Assembly (NCBI GenBank): GCA_964059195.1
Contig: CAXKWD010000002.1
Coordinates: 50,246,923 to 50,310,922, forward strand
Direction of reading: 5' to 3'
Source: Ectobius pallidus
Taxonomy: Eukaryota; Arthropoda; Insecta; Blattodea; Ectobiidae
Length of the DNA stretch: 64,000 bases
Shown in pieces: positions 11,034 to 24,143 of the stretch. Made by a program: the position numbers and the translations under genes. Under the pieces are notes generated by a model. It did no database searches and was not told the DNA's origin. It saw nothing but the letters and a program-made list of their open reading frames with translations. The first letter of the stretch is position 1; each line of letters opens with the position of its first letter.

Positions 11034-11589
11034 ATGAACGTATATAGGCCTAAAATAAACTTCTGGTCCTGTTGTAGGAGTCAAACAGGATGGTATTTTT
11101 TTTTTCTTTTTCATTCATTTACACAAGTCCGTCCATTTTTCCCTTATCAAACATAACACGAATTCTATGATTTAACAATGAATAATAACAGTAGCAGAGG
11201 AAGAGCATTAAAATATTTTAAATTTGAATAACTGGCGATTAGCATTGTAAATGCGGTGAAGGAAATTCCATGCGGGTCAGTGAAATTAATTTATTCACAT
11301 CACTTTATGATGAAAAAATTCCCATTGAAGTGAGAAGTGAGTAATTTGGTTATGGCACCCGCCTTGTGCTGTATCCATATTCATTTATCTGTTTAGTTTA
11401 CCGTACACAGGATTGATTTTGCAATTTTTGCCATTTCAGCGATAATATTTTTAAAACTCCCACGTGTCTCTTAGTTCTATGAATAACGTAAACGAATTGC
11501 TGAGTATCTCATGTACGGAACGCCCACGGAAAATAAAGGAAAAGGTCTCCATATCGATTGGATAAATCACCAAAATTATTGCCGCTATA

Positions 11590-11685
11590 CAGGGTGTTAA
11601 TGAATAAGACCGAAATATTTTACCTGGGTATAGAGGGGACATAGACAAGCAACTTTTATTGGGAGATGTTTGTTCTATGGTATAA
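11590..11685 (+). repeat. Left member of an inverted pair flanking the tandem array
   Basis: It contains ACCGAAATATTTTACCTG, GTATAGAGGGGACATAG and CAAGCAACTTTTATT. The same blocks appear in reverse complement at 13715-13805. The pair brackets the triplicated unit at 11935-13617. Homology covers roughly 80 bases. Confidence 0.7.
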
Positions 11686-11934
11686 AATGTGCAAGCTACA
11701 GGGCATTAAAGTCATTACTATTTGGTGCTCATCAGTAAATAATGTAGCGAAGCGAAATAGAGTTAAAATTTTCAATAAATTGACTTCATGCCTTCTTAGT
11801 GATCGATAAAACCTGATTCTTAATCATTCATTAACAGCTATATCATAATTTAGTGTTTCCATAATCTGCAAAATTTACAGACTAATCACATGACTGGCCG
11901 CCGCTGCATTGGTTTTCTTTTTTATTCATAACTT

Positions 11935-12537
11935 GCATGTGCCCGCGGCTTCGCCCGCGATAATTATTTCAAAAATTAAAAATTAAGAGCATAATAGTTA
12001 AATCATTATATTTATTAACACCGAAATCACGTGGACTACATACCACGATTAGATAGCGTCGCCTGGTAAAAGCGACCTCAGATTCGAGTTCCTTGGCCCA
12101 GAATACCCCTGTACAGTGAGTTTCGTCCAAATCGAACAATGTATGACCATATTTAGGCCTATATTGATTATCCCTCTTCCGTGTAGGTTGAAAATTTCAT
12201 ATGTCTACGGGCCTTGACATTCTAAACAAATGAATCGACCAGCGTGGGCTTACAACATTCAAGCGATCGCGATGCTTTTATTTCGACGGTATGACAAAAA
12301 TAGCCAAAGCCAACTGCAATTGATTTGACATTGAAATGTATTACTGAAATCTGATGCTTCGACAGCACTAAAATCACGTTTTCTGCCAGTTTTTCACTCA
12401 TAACTCGCGAACGAAAGCTAAAATTAAAAATTCGGCTTCGAGGTGCATTCGCCCACCTTTCAGTCCATCTATCTTTAAAATTTCAGATCTCTGCGTTCAG
12501 TAGATTTCGATGGGCATCGTGGACAGACAGACAAACA
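11935..12537 (+). mobile_element. Retroelement-like tandem unit 1
   Basis: It starts GCATGTGCCCGCGGCTTCGC and ends in the GGACAGACAGACAAACAG stretch. Internal landmarks are TCACGTGGACTACATACCACG, CGCCTGGTAAAAGCGACCTC, a B-box-like AGATTCGAGTTCC, CCCTGTACAGTGAGTTTCGTCC, CTCTTCCGTGTAGGTTG and CACTCATAACTCGCGAACG. The GCCCGCGGCTTCGCCCGCG start is a word seen in dispersed repeats of many arthropods, often linked to non-LTR elements. That assignment is knowledge-based inference. Confidence 0.75.
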
Positions 12538-12872
12538 GCATGTGCCCGCGGCTTCCCCCGCGATAATTATTTAAAAAATTAAAAACTAAAAATTAAGAGC
12601 ATAGTTAAATCATTATAATTATTAACACCTAAATCACGTGGAGTGCATTCCACGATTAGGTAGCGTCCCCTGGTAAAAGCGACCTCAGATTCGAGTTCCT
12701 TGGCCCAGAATACCCCTGTACAGTGAGTTTCGTCCAAATCGAACAATGTTTGACCATATTTAGGCCTATATTGATTATCCCTCTTCCGTGTAGGTTGAAA
12801 ATTTCATATGTCTTCGGGCCTTGATATTCTAAACAAATGAATCGTCCAGGATGGACTTACAAAATCAAGCGA
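12538..12872 (+). mobile_element. Retroelement-like tandem unit 2 (truncated)
   Basis: It repeats unit 1 from GCATGTGCCCGCGG through the block around CAAGCGATCG, then stops. The junction with unit 3 lies in a GATCGC/CGCCCGCG microhomology. About 270 bp of the unit's 3' half is missing. Confidence 0.8.
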
Positions 12873-13617
<745 letters not shown>

Positions 13618-13714
13618 CTGCAGTGTTAACAACGAAGTTCCTTTGTTTTGCATGTTTTAAAATATTATAAGTCAGTGGGGGCCGTTCCTTGGAAGATTTT
13701 ATGCCGTAACAGAA

Positions 13715-13805
13715 AAAATTGAGTCCACAGAGCAAATATCTCCTAATAAGAGTTGCTTGGCTATGTCCCCACTATACACAGGTAAAATATTTCGGTGCTA
13801 TTCAA
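13715..13805 (-). repeat. Right member of the inverted pair flanking the tandem array
   Basis: The reverse complement reads ACCGAAATATTTTACCTG, GTATAGTGGGGACATAG and CAAGCAACTCTTATTAGG, matching 11590-11685. Confidence 0.7.
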
Positions 13806-14084
13806 CGTAGATGATATTAATTAAATGGAGAAAGTTATGACACTGAGTGATATAAAGTTATAAAATCTAAAATTTAAAAATTCATAACTTAGATTTTCAC
13901 CCCTTTAAAAATAGGTGTTATATTTTGGTACCTACTACTTGCATAATAATTTATTTTTCATTATTATAATTATTTTTATATAATTTGAATCATACCTTTA
14001 CTCTCAGCTTTTGTCTTTTCACAATATTTTGTCTATTTAGTTTTAAGGTAATTTAAGGTTAAGATTACATTTAAGTAATAATAT

Positions 14085-14185
14085 AACATGGAACTTTCTT
14101 CGAGCACGAGCTCCTGCTCTTTCGGGGTTTTAGGTCTTTGTATATTAAGTATGTTTTATGCCATTTCAAAATAAATAAATAGTTA
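14085..14185 (+). repeat. Possible LINE 3' end with hairpin and AATAAATAAAT tail
   Basis: A CGAGCACGAGCTCCTGCTC hairpin block is followed about 45 bases later by an A-rich AATAAATAAAT tail. It resembles the block at 9925-9955. There is no attached coding sequence. Confidence 0.35.
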
Positions 14186-14199
14186 AAATATGATTATTG

Positions 14200-17100
14200 A
14201 ATAGACTAGGACTGACAAAAGTTTAAAAATGTTAAACTCACTACGCCTTTTTAATTACTACATTTCTCACGGTGATTGCTCAATATTTACTTGGAAAGTG
14301 GCTGAAAATCCTTTAAAATCCTCTGAATTAAATAGTAACCAAGAGTAACTATAAATTAACTAAATCATAATATTTACGCGTGTATAGGCCACAGTATTTA
14401 CTCAGAATTTAAGCTAGAAAATGTAGGTGCTGCTTTTACTAAAAACAACAAATATTTCAATTGATGACAATTTCATGCTTACAAATGTATCCATATGTTT
14501 CTTGGCAACACAACCGTATTTATTGTATTTGTCATCGACATCATTAGAGCCCGGAAATTTATGAAAAATTATATTTTTAATGGAAAGCTGAACAACACAG
14601 ATATTAGTTTTAATTAAATATATATATAAGCTTAGTAGGAGATTTTGATTTTCCATAACCTCATTCCACAAAATAATCATCAAGTCTATCATTATACGAA
14701 TACATAAAGTAACTGAAGTATAGAATATGGCGTAGGCAGTCCAGAATGAATTTCGCTGACTTATGTGGAATATCACTTCTCCGTATCACTTCAATGAGTG
14801 ACATTTAGCTGGATTCGGAAATGGAGGCTAAAAGGTCTGATTGACTGAAACCTACAGCAGGTAACTGCCATCCCTAGGTACTGATCGATCTCTCGACAAC
14901 TCATTATCTCGAATTCAAACAAGTCGATAAAAAGTGTGAAAGGTAAAGCTAGAGAGAAGTACAGAGAGCTGAAAACTCCGTTCCTAGTGAACTGTATAAA
15001 CATGGAAAGAATAATGAACCCAATTAATGTGTTCTCTTGGAAATTTTATCATTTTCTAAAGTGTTATAATTAAATTCCGTATCTTCTCACAAATGTAGGT
15101 GGTTTTGCTGGTTATGAAAGTTGGTGGTATTGAAATTATTATTATTATTATTGAATCTACATTTATTTATTATAATATATCGAGTGCATAAAAGTACGCT
15201 AAGATAATTGCAATTGATTTTCAGAATGTTAATGAAAAACCATGTAAGAAAAAATCCCTTTAGGCAAGTCTACAGGCTGAGGTAGATTTCGAAGTGCTTT
15301 TGGTTTAATTTATTGTCGCTGCGTAGCACTCTTCTTCTTTAGCCTTGGCATGACAAACCCGCAATAATAAGTGCAAAAAAGAGGAAAGAGCACTTTTTCA
15401 AACATTCAAATCTCGCCTTATATGAGAACTAACGAGAATCTAGTTATTGATTTGTTGAGTACTCATCAAGAGCTTTTTAACAATGCCCCACAAGACGTAG
15501 TTTCAAAATTTTCAAATTTCCATCCCCCCACCCCCTCTCGTACCCCCAAAACCCCCCAATCGTTGGTGTCACTGTGAACTCCATAGGGAGAACTGTAATT
15601 TATTCAAACAAAGTTTCCCTCTATACTTCATAGGGGCCGAAATATAAATGTTTTAAAATTTCAACCCCCTCCCCCGACCCCCTCCCCACCCCCTTGGGCC
15701 AATTTGGTTCATTAACGAACTTGTCCGAACTATTGGGCCTAGAAATAACATAATAAAATGTGGTTCAAATATCTTCAAAATTACGGCCGCTATATATATA
15801 AATATCACCATTCTTTTTTTATAGGCTGTGGTTTCGTACTTAGGGAGGCATGAAACGTAAAGATATGGAAGAATTTTTCGAAAATCATGACATGGTATCC
15901 ATTGCAATGGGTAGATTTTTCTTCGAAATCTACCTAAAAGTATTAAGATGTAATGACTAACACAATGTGATCTACATAGGGTCAACCAAAACAACAGGCC
16001 CTAATTCATACAAAAAATAGTCTGTAGCCTATACACCTCAATAACAATTCGAGGGCGTTGACTTCATAACTTTCGTATGATATTAAGTCTTATTGTTAAA
16101 TATTACCCTTTTTCATCCATGTTTTCATGAGGCATTTACGACACATAAACTTAATTTATATGCTCATTCTATATTAAAATTTCTAGCGGAGGAAGCAGAA
16201 TACATTACAAATGGTATAATTTCGATAAAATTCCCTAGTCATTTACTGACCATGTTATAACAAATTTTATGATTTTTTGTTACTAACAGCACCAAGGGAT
16301 TTGATAATTAACTTGTAATGCACTTAAAGATCCCCTACGATGCGTGAGGGAACGAACCTGCGTCACTAATGTTCTACACATTCCATGTCTCAATCAACTA
16401 GGTTATGTATTGGGTGTAAATTTTATATTCAAGTACTTAGGAAACCAGTCAGTTAAAATTGGCCGGCCGCGGAATCAAAAGAAGGTAAAGTAAAAAAAAG
16501 AAAATCTTAATATATTGCTTAAATGCGTATTTATCATATAAAACTGATCATAACTCACAATAAAAGAATAGTATAAATGATCATAAATACTGAAGCAGGC
16601 ACTCAGTCTAATGGAGATCGCAGAGAGTTTATTGGTAGTTTTACGAACTGTTCCATTTTCTCTTAACGGGACAAAACATATTTTAGTGTAATTGCAGGAT
16701 AATTACCTCCATAAACCCGCAAATTATCTAAATCGTCCAGCAAATACATGGCAGCGTAAAACTTAGAATGCTGGAATTTTAAGATGAACTACTAATCTGC
16801 ATTAAACATAGGAATATAGTAGGCCTGTTTGTAGTGGTTAAAATGAAGAAAATAGATAATTAATAATTTGTACGAATGGGGAGAACAACAGTGACGTCCT
16901 TAACGAGCTCATCCCGCAAAATGGAAATTTATATAGAAGAAGAGAGTACTGTTACGATTCTAAACAACATAAAATGTTGTAAAAACTGTTAAAAATCACT
17001 TAAATAAAGCAAATTCATAACATTACAACAGAAAAGTGTTATTAATTATCGCTTGCAGCGCGAAAATAGCTTTAATATATTGATTGCCTCCCGATGGTGT

Positions 17101-17260
17101 GTTTTATTAATTTTTATGAATATAGTTACGCTTAAATCTGTAAGTATTCGCTAAACAGTGACAATAAATATAACTCTCAAGAAAAATTCATAAGCAACGA
17201 AGTTGATTTTATCGATGAAGTACGGGTCTCTAATTCTACTACCTATCTTAATCAGTTACA
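14200..17260. other. No recognisable gene
   Basis: AT-rich sequence with several 65-120-codon open frames (e.g. 14414-14776 and 15653-15994, minus strand) that show no domain and biased Leu/Ile/Ser content, as expected by chance. Two C-rich tracts (15520-15560 and 15659-15700) share an AAATTTC-(A/C)CCCCC context and may be copies of one repeat. A weak antisense B-box-like GGTTCGTTCCC lies near 16350. Confidence 0.3.
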
Positions 17261-17269
17261 TCCAACTGT

Positions 17270-18190
17270 GATAATAATAATAATCAGGTAAACTGATATA
17301 ACAAAGTGCCAGTATGCTTTCGTTGAATCCAAGACGTTACCATTCGGTTAACTCAGTCAATTTGACGATGTAGTTTGATAAGCTTATGTGAAGGAACACT
17401 GTTATTTGTCAAATCTAAGTATATTACCGCTTGAAATTCTTAAAATACGTCAACATTTCACAAAATTCAGTGGCATATAACTCCGCTAATTATTTCAAAG
17501 TAATAGTATTTTGTAGTACTTATTTTCAACTATCAGCCAAGTAAACAAACATCTGACTGCACTGCAGACAAAGCCCCCAAATGATTAAAAATGCGACATT
17601 GTTGTATAGATATGATTTTTAAAAAATGTGACCTTTAATTAGTTGTTACTCTGGTACCGGTCAACCGATTTGGCCCAAAATAAGTAGGCTTCTTTCCACA
17701 TACATTATAAATGTATATACCAATTTTCATGAAAATCCGATAAAGCGTATTTGAGTTATCGCACCTTTTGCTATATAATACCATAAAAAGGCACCAAATT
17801 GGGTATTATTCCGGTACCGCCCAACCGATTTGGTCCAATATCAACAGACATCTTCCCATGGACATTATAAATAGGTATTCCAAGTTTCATGAAAATCCGA
17901 TAAAGCGTATGTGAGTTATGGCGCCTTTAAAATATACACTAAATTCGGTTTTACTCCGGTACCGGTGAACCGATTTGGTTCAATATCAATAGGGTTCTTC
18001 CCATTGACATTATAAATGTTTTTTCCAAGTTTCATGAAAATCTGAAAAAGCGTATTTGAGTTAGAGCGCGTACAGACACACGGACGGACGGACGGACGGA
18101 CGGACGGACGGACGGACGGACGGACGGACAGACGGACAGACATTTTTCGTCCCCCACACAATCTCATAAAGTACCATACTGGCACTTAAT
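17270..18190 (+). repeat. 'GTGCCAGTATG' family, copy A with internal triplication
   Basis: It starts at ATCAGGTAAACTGATATAACA then AAGTGCCAGTATG, and ends CATACTGGCACTTAATAA, so short inverted termini AAGTGCCAGTATG are visible. In the interior the module ACCGATTTGG-CC ... GAAAATC-GATAAAGCGTATTTGAGTTA occurs three times (about 17660, 17820, 17955), followed by a clean GGAC tetranucleotide array. An antisense tRNA-like A-box (about 17328-17370) suggests a SINE component. Confidence 0.75.
18078..18142 (+). repeat. (GGAC)n minisatellite
   Basis: Tandem GGAC units followed by GGACAGAC variants. The Arg/Pro/Ser-rich minus-strand frames here come from this array. Confidence 0.95.
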
Positions 18191-18775
18191 AAAATCAGGT
18201 AAACTGATATAACAAAGTGCCAGTATGTTTTTGTTGAATCAATTATAATTGCAATTATGATATGCAGAAAATAATTTTTTCTAATCAGATTAAAATCGAC
18301 CAGCGTCAGCAGAACTACAGATTTGTGATACCTTGACAATCGCGAACACACATAAAAATAAAATAAAAAAAATCCATGTCAAATCGGCAGGCTACGGGAT
18401 TTGATTCGTGGACCTCCAGAATACGAGTCCAAGGCGTTACCATTTAGCCAACTCAGTCAGTTTGACTGTGTTGTTTGATAAGCATAAGTGAAGGAATAGT
18501 GTTAACTGTCAAATTATACCGGTAGACAAGAATTAAAAAACATGTGACCTTTAATTAGTCGTTACCGGTACCGGTCAACCGATTAGATACAAAATTAATA
18601 GGCGTCTTGCCATGGACGTTATAAATGCGAATACCAAGCTTCATGAAAATCCGATAAAGCGTATTTGAGTTATGGCGCGTACAGACACACGGACAGACAG
18701 ACGGACAGACGGACAGATATTTTTCGTCCCCACACACAATCTCATAAAGTACCATACTGGCAATTAATAAGTAGA
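18191..18775 (+). repeat. 'GTGCCAGTATG' family, copy B in direct tandem with copy A
   Basis: It begins with the same AATCAGGTAAACTGATATAACA / AAGTGCCAGTATG start directly after copy A and ends CTCATAAAGTACCATACTGGC. At about 18390-18470 it holds an antisense tRNA-like head with a B-box (GAATCAAATCCCG on the minus strand) and A-box (TTGGCTAAATGGTAACGCC). Compared with A it has one interior module rather than three. Confidence 0.75.
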
Positions 18776-18779
18776 CTTC

Positions 18780-19405
18780 GAAAAAATGTAAACTTATAAC
18801 CAAGTTTTGTCTAGCAATAATGTAGTTCAGTAATTCAGTTTTAAACTTATCTCAAAATTTTGCCTAGAAATGTCAATGTGTAAATTAAATGGAGCACTAA
18901 TTTCCCTTCAGCAGCTAAACTCAAATGCTGAAATCATGGTGCGTGAATCACTATGTGGATTCTGGACTGTGACAAGTCGAGAAAATCAAATCGCATTTAC
19001 AAGTTTTGACCATGAAGAACTTCACAGTGTCTGCGGATATGTGAAAAACAATAACGTTTCGTCCATGCAGCTGTATTGTTGAACATGGACAAAATAGCTG
19101 CTGGAACAATTTAATTCTACATATATGGGTTTTTCTTTCCTTATTTGAATTCAGACTGGCTAGCTAGTAGCCCTACCTTTTTCCTGAAATTATTGCCGCT
19201 AGCCCAAAATATAGAATTCACTAGAGTAACTCCGTGCGAAACTTTCTCACCTTTCCCTTTTTAGACAAAAGCCATAAAATCCGGATTGTACCTATGTAAT
19301 TCGGTTGACAATTATATAGTCCTTTATAATCACTAGGGCATGGCATTTGATGATTTCGCATCTTTTTTTATATGAACGCTCTCTTTAAAAAAAGCTAAAT
19401 TATAT
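18780..19405. other. No supported feature
   Basis: A 70-codon plus-strand frame (18870-19082) has fairly even amino-acid composition but no recognisable domain, splice context or repeat homologue in the window. I treat it as unproven. Confidence 0.25.
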
Positions 19406-19408
19406 GCA

Positions 19409-19480
19409 CAGGTCGCGGCCCTGTAAGGCCCGGGCGGCTTGGGTCGCTTAAATCCTAAAAGGGAGAGGTAAAACTACGAG
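19409..19480 (+). repeat. SINE 3'-end fragment
   Basis: CAGGTCGCGGCCCTGTAAGG, CCCGGGC and GGGTCGCTTAAAT match the 3' end of the SINE at 49871-50290. The GGGAGAGGTAAAACT end matches 9120-9145 on the opposite strand. Confidence 0.75.
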
Positions 19481-19667
19481 AAAGAAAGAAAGAAAAAGAA
19501 AATTATATGCAAACGTGTATAATGAATTAATTGTTTAATTAAGGGCAATCTGTTTTTTTTACTTTCTGTCATTTTCAAGAGATCGGTTATACTTTGGGTA
19601 TTGTTAGATCACTTTCGGCAATTTTTATAATTTTTTTAATGAAGTGTTATAGAACGCTGTATTTTTA

Positions 19668-19668
<1 letters not shown>

Positions 19669-19710
<42 letters not shown>

Positions 19711-19711
19711 T
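19669..19711 (+). repeat. (TTA)n microsatellite
   Basis: About 14 uninterrupted TTA/ATT triplets. Confidence 0.95.
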
Positions 19712-19714
19712 GTG

Positions 19715-22050
19715 TTTCCAATGCTTTCTATTATAAGTTCATATGCAAGCAATGTCCGCAGGAAACAAAGCAGACTTTCAGTAGAACTAGTATATCAGAA
19801 GGATTTTCACTGTGTCATTCATTTGTGTATAAAAGTTGAGTGAGAAATTCGCTAGGGGCAATTTGACGGGCATGTCAGTTCAGAAATAATTTTTTCGCAA
19901 AGGGTGCCTTAGCAGTAACTTATTAATTTAATTACTTGGTTAGTAACAGCAACAAAATAAAGAGTGTTTTTATGGTACATTTAAATGTAACACACTGTCA
20001 TTTATTAAACTGCTCTCTAAAATCAACTCTTTTTTTTTCTTAAAAAAAAAGGACTAATCATAAGTAATAATGGATAATTTATTGGTCACTTTTATTTCGT
20101 GTATTTTTTTACTATTTTTAGGGCATAAATACATTTTTTACTTGGAATTTTTCACTGTATTATGGTCTTATATGGTCTAAATTACTTGCTCTAATAATCA
20201 TTTAACAAATGCGTGAAAATATATGCCGATTTCACAGAATGCAAAGGAAATTAATGATGTTTTTATAGGTCTATGATTAAGTGAAGATGAAAGGTTATAC
20301 TGCGGAACAGGTTATAATAATACAACACAGCGAAACCATCTTCAAGCTATGAACAAACTATCAACAAATACATTAAAACTGGTACATCATTTAAGGCGTG
20401 TTTAAAATGAAAGGAAAAGTATATTTTTTCACATCTGCAGAGGAAAGAATGAGGAGTAGATTTTTCCTTTGTGCTTTTCGGCATTTTGCAGTTTTCGTGC
20501 AAATTAAACTCACTGAATTACCGTACTCACGTATTTGCTTACCATGTCCACCATGTCTTTGATTCAAAGCAACTCGATCGTTCCAATGTTCAGGCTAAAT
20601 CAGGTGAATTACGTCTATCGCAACATCCATTTTGATCCATAACAGAGAGAAACATGCTAGACTAGCAATAAAACAAGAAAAAAATGTTACGGAAGGGATA
20701 AAGCTTCCGATAAATGTATGTTATTTTATCACGAAAGTCAAACACGAATGGATCAAAATTCCTTACACTTCATTGAAAGAAAATGAAATGACGCCACATG
20801 AATGAAACAATCGCATTAAATCTTGATTGAATGACCAAAAGTGTGGAGAAAATTAATCCTGTTTCAAATGTACAAAAAAACTGAACTTCTAGCTTTGTTG
20901 TTTATGCAGAAACAAGAAAATGCCACAACCAATGACTTGACCAGTGAATTTAACCTCCCTCCTAATTGAAATCAAATGAAATTTTAATCCATGGAGGGTG
21001 AGAGATAAAAGTCAAGCTGGAAAACAGTAAAGTAATCAGTTATAGCGCCATCACACAATTACCGGGATTGATTGAGGGAAAAAAACGCATGTGATCGCAA
21101 CGCGGTAGTGTAGAAGCCAATATTTTGTATTTGCTTGCTACTGAAATGGAGCCCCATTAATTAAAATCTATTCACTCTTCACGTCACCAATAGATGTCTA
21201 CAGTTCTTAAATATTATATCACATCATGGTACCGGTTATGTACATTTTGTAGAGGAAGACCTCCTTAAAATTGCTGTTATATTGAAAAATTGAAAAATTG
21301 AAAGATATTCTTATAATGTATCCCTTCGGGAATAAAGGTAAACTACAAGTATAACATTACTATAGATTAACTTTAAATGTTCCAAGCCTTAAGGGGAGAC
21401 GGTCGGAGATTTACACTGACATATTTGCAATTCCGTATCTCCTACATTTTGGGACATATCATACTGAAGTTTGAAACACATTTTTAGGAAGATTTGCTCT
21501 GCTTTTGGTAACTTTTATAAAAGTTTTAGTAATTTATTAATGGTCTAGTGAATTTTTTTTGGCATTTCTATCTTTCGGTACACATTTTTTTCCTCCATCC
21601 AAATAAAAATTTCAGTTCTCTCCACAGAAAAATGATCTACACTAATAGAGGCAAATTTAAGTGCAGTAACATTTTCTGATTATTTGCTGTATTTTTGGGC
21701 TAAACTGAAACGCGATAGGGACTTTCAAGTTGGAAAACATCCATCTACTGCATCTGTGGTACATATACAGAAAGTATAATTCGGAATGGGAGGAATGGTT
21801 GCAAAACCACTAACTTTCCGTCCCTTAATTCGCGGGTTGAATCTCGGCCCGGATCATTATGCGTCATTTATGCGTAAATGCGAAAACCCTACGTTTGTAG
21901 ACACAAAGCCATATAAATTAGAATTTTGATAACGGGAATTCCTGTTACAGACCTAAGAAGAAATGCAAAACTGTTTTCAAATAGCCATAAAAAAAGGAAA
22001 AAATGAAATAAAAGTCAACACGAGAATAATAGATTGGAAGAATTGAGACG
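19715..22050. other. No recognisable gene
   Basis: AT-rich sequence without supported elements. A TGTATCCCTTCGGGAATAAA block near 21318-21337 resembles the terminal hairpin of some insect LINEs but is isolated. Confidence 0.3.
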
Positions 22051-22054
22051 TTTA

Positions 22055-22265
22055 GGGTCTAAGTGCCAAAATTATGATTGTGTAGAAAACAAGACAAGCA
22101 GCCACAGAAAAACGAGTCGGAGATAGACCAAGCGCTTATTTTGGAATTTATTGCCACTAACGTGGCTTTCCCTGGACCTTGGACCCTTCTGAAATGCATT
22201 GGTCTGGGTACATAGATTCATTTAAAATTATCAGCTGAAAAATCATGATTTTGGCACTTAGACCC
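22055..22265. mobile_element. PIF/Harbinger-like MITE, 211 bp, TTA TSD
   Basis: The left terminus is GGGTCTAAGTGCCAAAAT-TATGATT and the right terminus is AATCATGATTTTGGCACTTAGACCC. The terminal inverted repeats run about 25 bp with one or two mismatches. Both flanks carry TTA (22052-22054 and 22266-22268). A 3-bp TWA-type duplication and G-rich termini fit PIF/Harbinger MITEs. There is no coding sequence. Confidence 0.85.
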
Positions 22266-22269
22266 TTAT

Positions 22270-23016
22270 AAAACTAACAGCTTCAATTGTATAACAAAGG
22301 TACTAATACGGAGGAAGGGTTAAAGAGAGATTTCTTGCTGGAAGAAATGTGAAAGGACAAAGAGAAAGGAATATAAATGGAATTGAGTGGGATTAGAAAA
22401 ATAGTAAGAAGACAGGAAGGGGAGAAAGAAATGGAAAAATCTGAAATCAGATTCTGTAAGATATGTAATTTCTTAAACAAGAAAAGGAAAAGCGATATTA
22501 ACCTGGGATTAAATATTGTTAAAGTTTAAATCCACAAATGCATCTTAATTTTATGCTGCAATTTTAATTTTGTCTAGTATTCCATTTAAATTTAATGTCT
22601 CGAATTCGAAAGGTTTTCTTATTACAGTTTCTGGAGCTTTATTAGTTTGTGTAACGATAAAGAGGGAAGGGAAATTCCGTTAAATTTGTCTCCTTGTATA
22701 GCTTAGGGTAATTAGTGTGGTCATTATAAAGTGAATCTCGCTTTATTAGAATTTACGGCGGTGTGGGAGTTCAGCATGAGCAAAAGTGGCTCAAGGGGGC
22801 AGTGAATCTCAATTCACAAGTGGAAAGAGTGATTTGTCCGGTTGGCACAGACTGGACAACTGCCACAGCGGTTCCCTGTTGCCATGAAAACTTAAAAGCA
22901 CCAGTGTCACAATACTCGCTACTTCTAGGAGTAGAAACAGCATTCCTGACTGTTACATAGTACTTTTAGACTCTAGCAAGCACATAATAATATTGTTAAG
23001 TTATTAGTTTTCTTGT
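22270..23016. other. No recognisable gene
   Basis: Short frames at 22283-22480 (minus) and 22763-22960 (plus) show no known domain. Confidence 0.25.
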
Positions 23017-23024
23017 TTCATAAG

Positions 23025-23688
23025 TAGGGTTCGGATGCTTATGACCTAAAAAAATGGAAAATATGACTGCAAATATGACCTTAAAAGTTAATAAATATGA
23101 CCCAAAAAATTTTAATTAGGCCTCATAAAGGAACATATTTTCTAAAAATTAATGTTTCATATCTAAGCGTTCAATGACACTAAATTATTATATCACATTA
23201 ATTGAAGCAGGTAATCACTTTTTAATAATTTTACAGGTGATTTACAATTTTACTTGTAAAAAACTTCTAATCAGTTAATGTTTCCAGATGCCACTGCAAA
23301 TGTGAATTGAAAATATTTTTAAAATATGTATAGGCTATTGGAAGTTGTTAACTACAAGGATTACTGCTATTACAATATGTTATTGTCCCTTCACATTTCA
23401 GTTACAGTAAAACCAAAATATTTGTGACTTTTTTGGAAAAAAATTAAGTCGACAATTGTGTGCGCATACTGCATAATTTTGCTCTTCTACCGCGTTTATA
23501 ACTGAAATATGACGTTAAATTACAAATATGACCAAGACCAAGAAAATTACCAAAATATGACTTTATATGCAAAATAAAAACGGTCCGCTTAGGATAATAA
23601 ATGTGAAATTCATGTTTAATTTGTGTTTGCTGCGAGAATGGAGGTCAGAATAAAAAAAATATGACATGACATAAACATCCGAACCCTA
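23025..23688. mobile_element. hAT-type non-autonomous element, 664 bp, perfect 8-bp TSD
   Basis: The termini are TAGGGTTCGGATGCTTATG on the left and CATAAACATCCGAACCCTA on the right (18 of 19 matching). They are flanked by a perfect duplication TTCATAAG (23017-23024 and 23689-23696). Both subterminal regions are studded with AAATATGAC words (for example near 23057, 23073, 23094, 23523, 23555), a plausible transposase-binding array. No transposase remnant is present. Confidence 0.93.
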
Positions 23689-24143
23689 TTCATAAGTATT
23701 TTGGCTAATATAGTAAAATTTTCTAAGTTGACACCGTTGGTCGCGGAATAAAATGCGAAAAAGGCAAAAAAATGCAAAATAAAAGCAAACTATTTTTCTT
23801 CGTTTTGAGAAGAGACGAATTTATACTAAGTTACATCTTGAGTTGTCTGTGATGTCTCGGAAAAATGTCATTTCATCAACTTCCTGGCCCTTATTGTTTC
23901 TAAACTATGTCATACACTGCAAAAATAATTACATAAAATAGAACGCTAGAGTAGAAGATTGTCCCCCATGGTAATGCGAATGTTAGTCAAAATTAGAAGG
24001 GCCTATTAAATATTATGAAGCGGAAAGTATATAATAAAGCAGGAAGGAAGTGTACATTTCTAACGTACCCCATGATTTCAGTTACAGTCCCTTATTCCTA
24101 CTAACTACTCTCCAGAATTTAGGGAGTATTTTTCACCCTTGTG

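Noticed and set aside
14414..14776. 120-codon minus-strand frame, among the longest here
   Set aside because: No recognisable domain. Length and Ile/Leu/Ser content are expected by chance in AT-rich DNA.
15653..15994. 113-codon minus-strand frame
   Set aside because: It ends in a Gly/Arg stretch created by a C-rich tract. No domain or start support.
17916..18803. Arg/Pro/Val/Ser-rich minus-strand frames
   Set aside because: By-products of GGAC/GACAGACG arrays within a repeat family.
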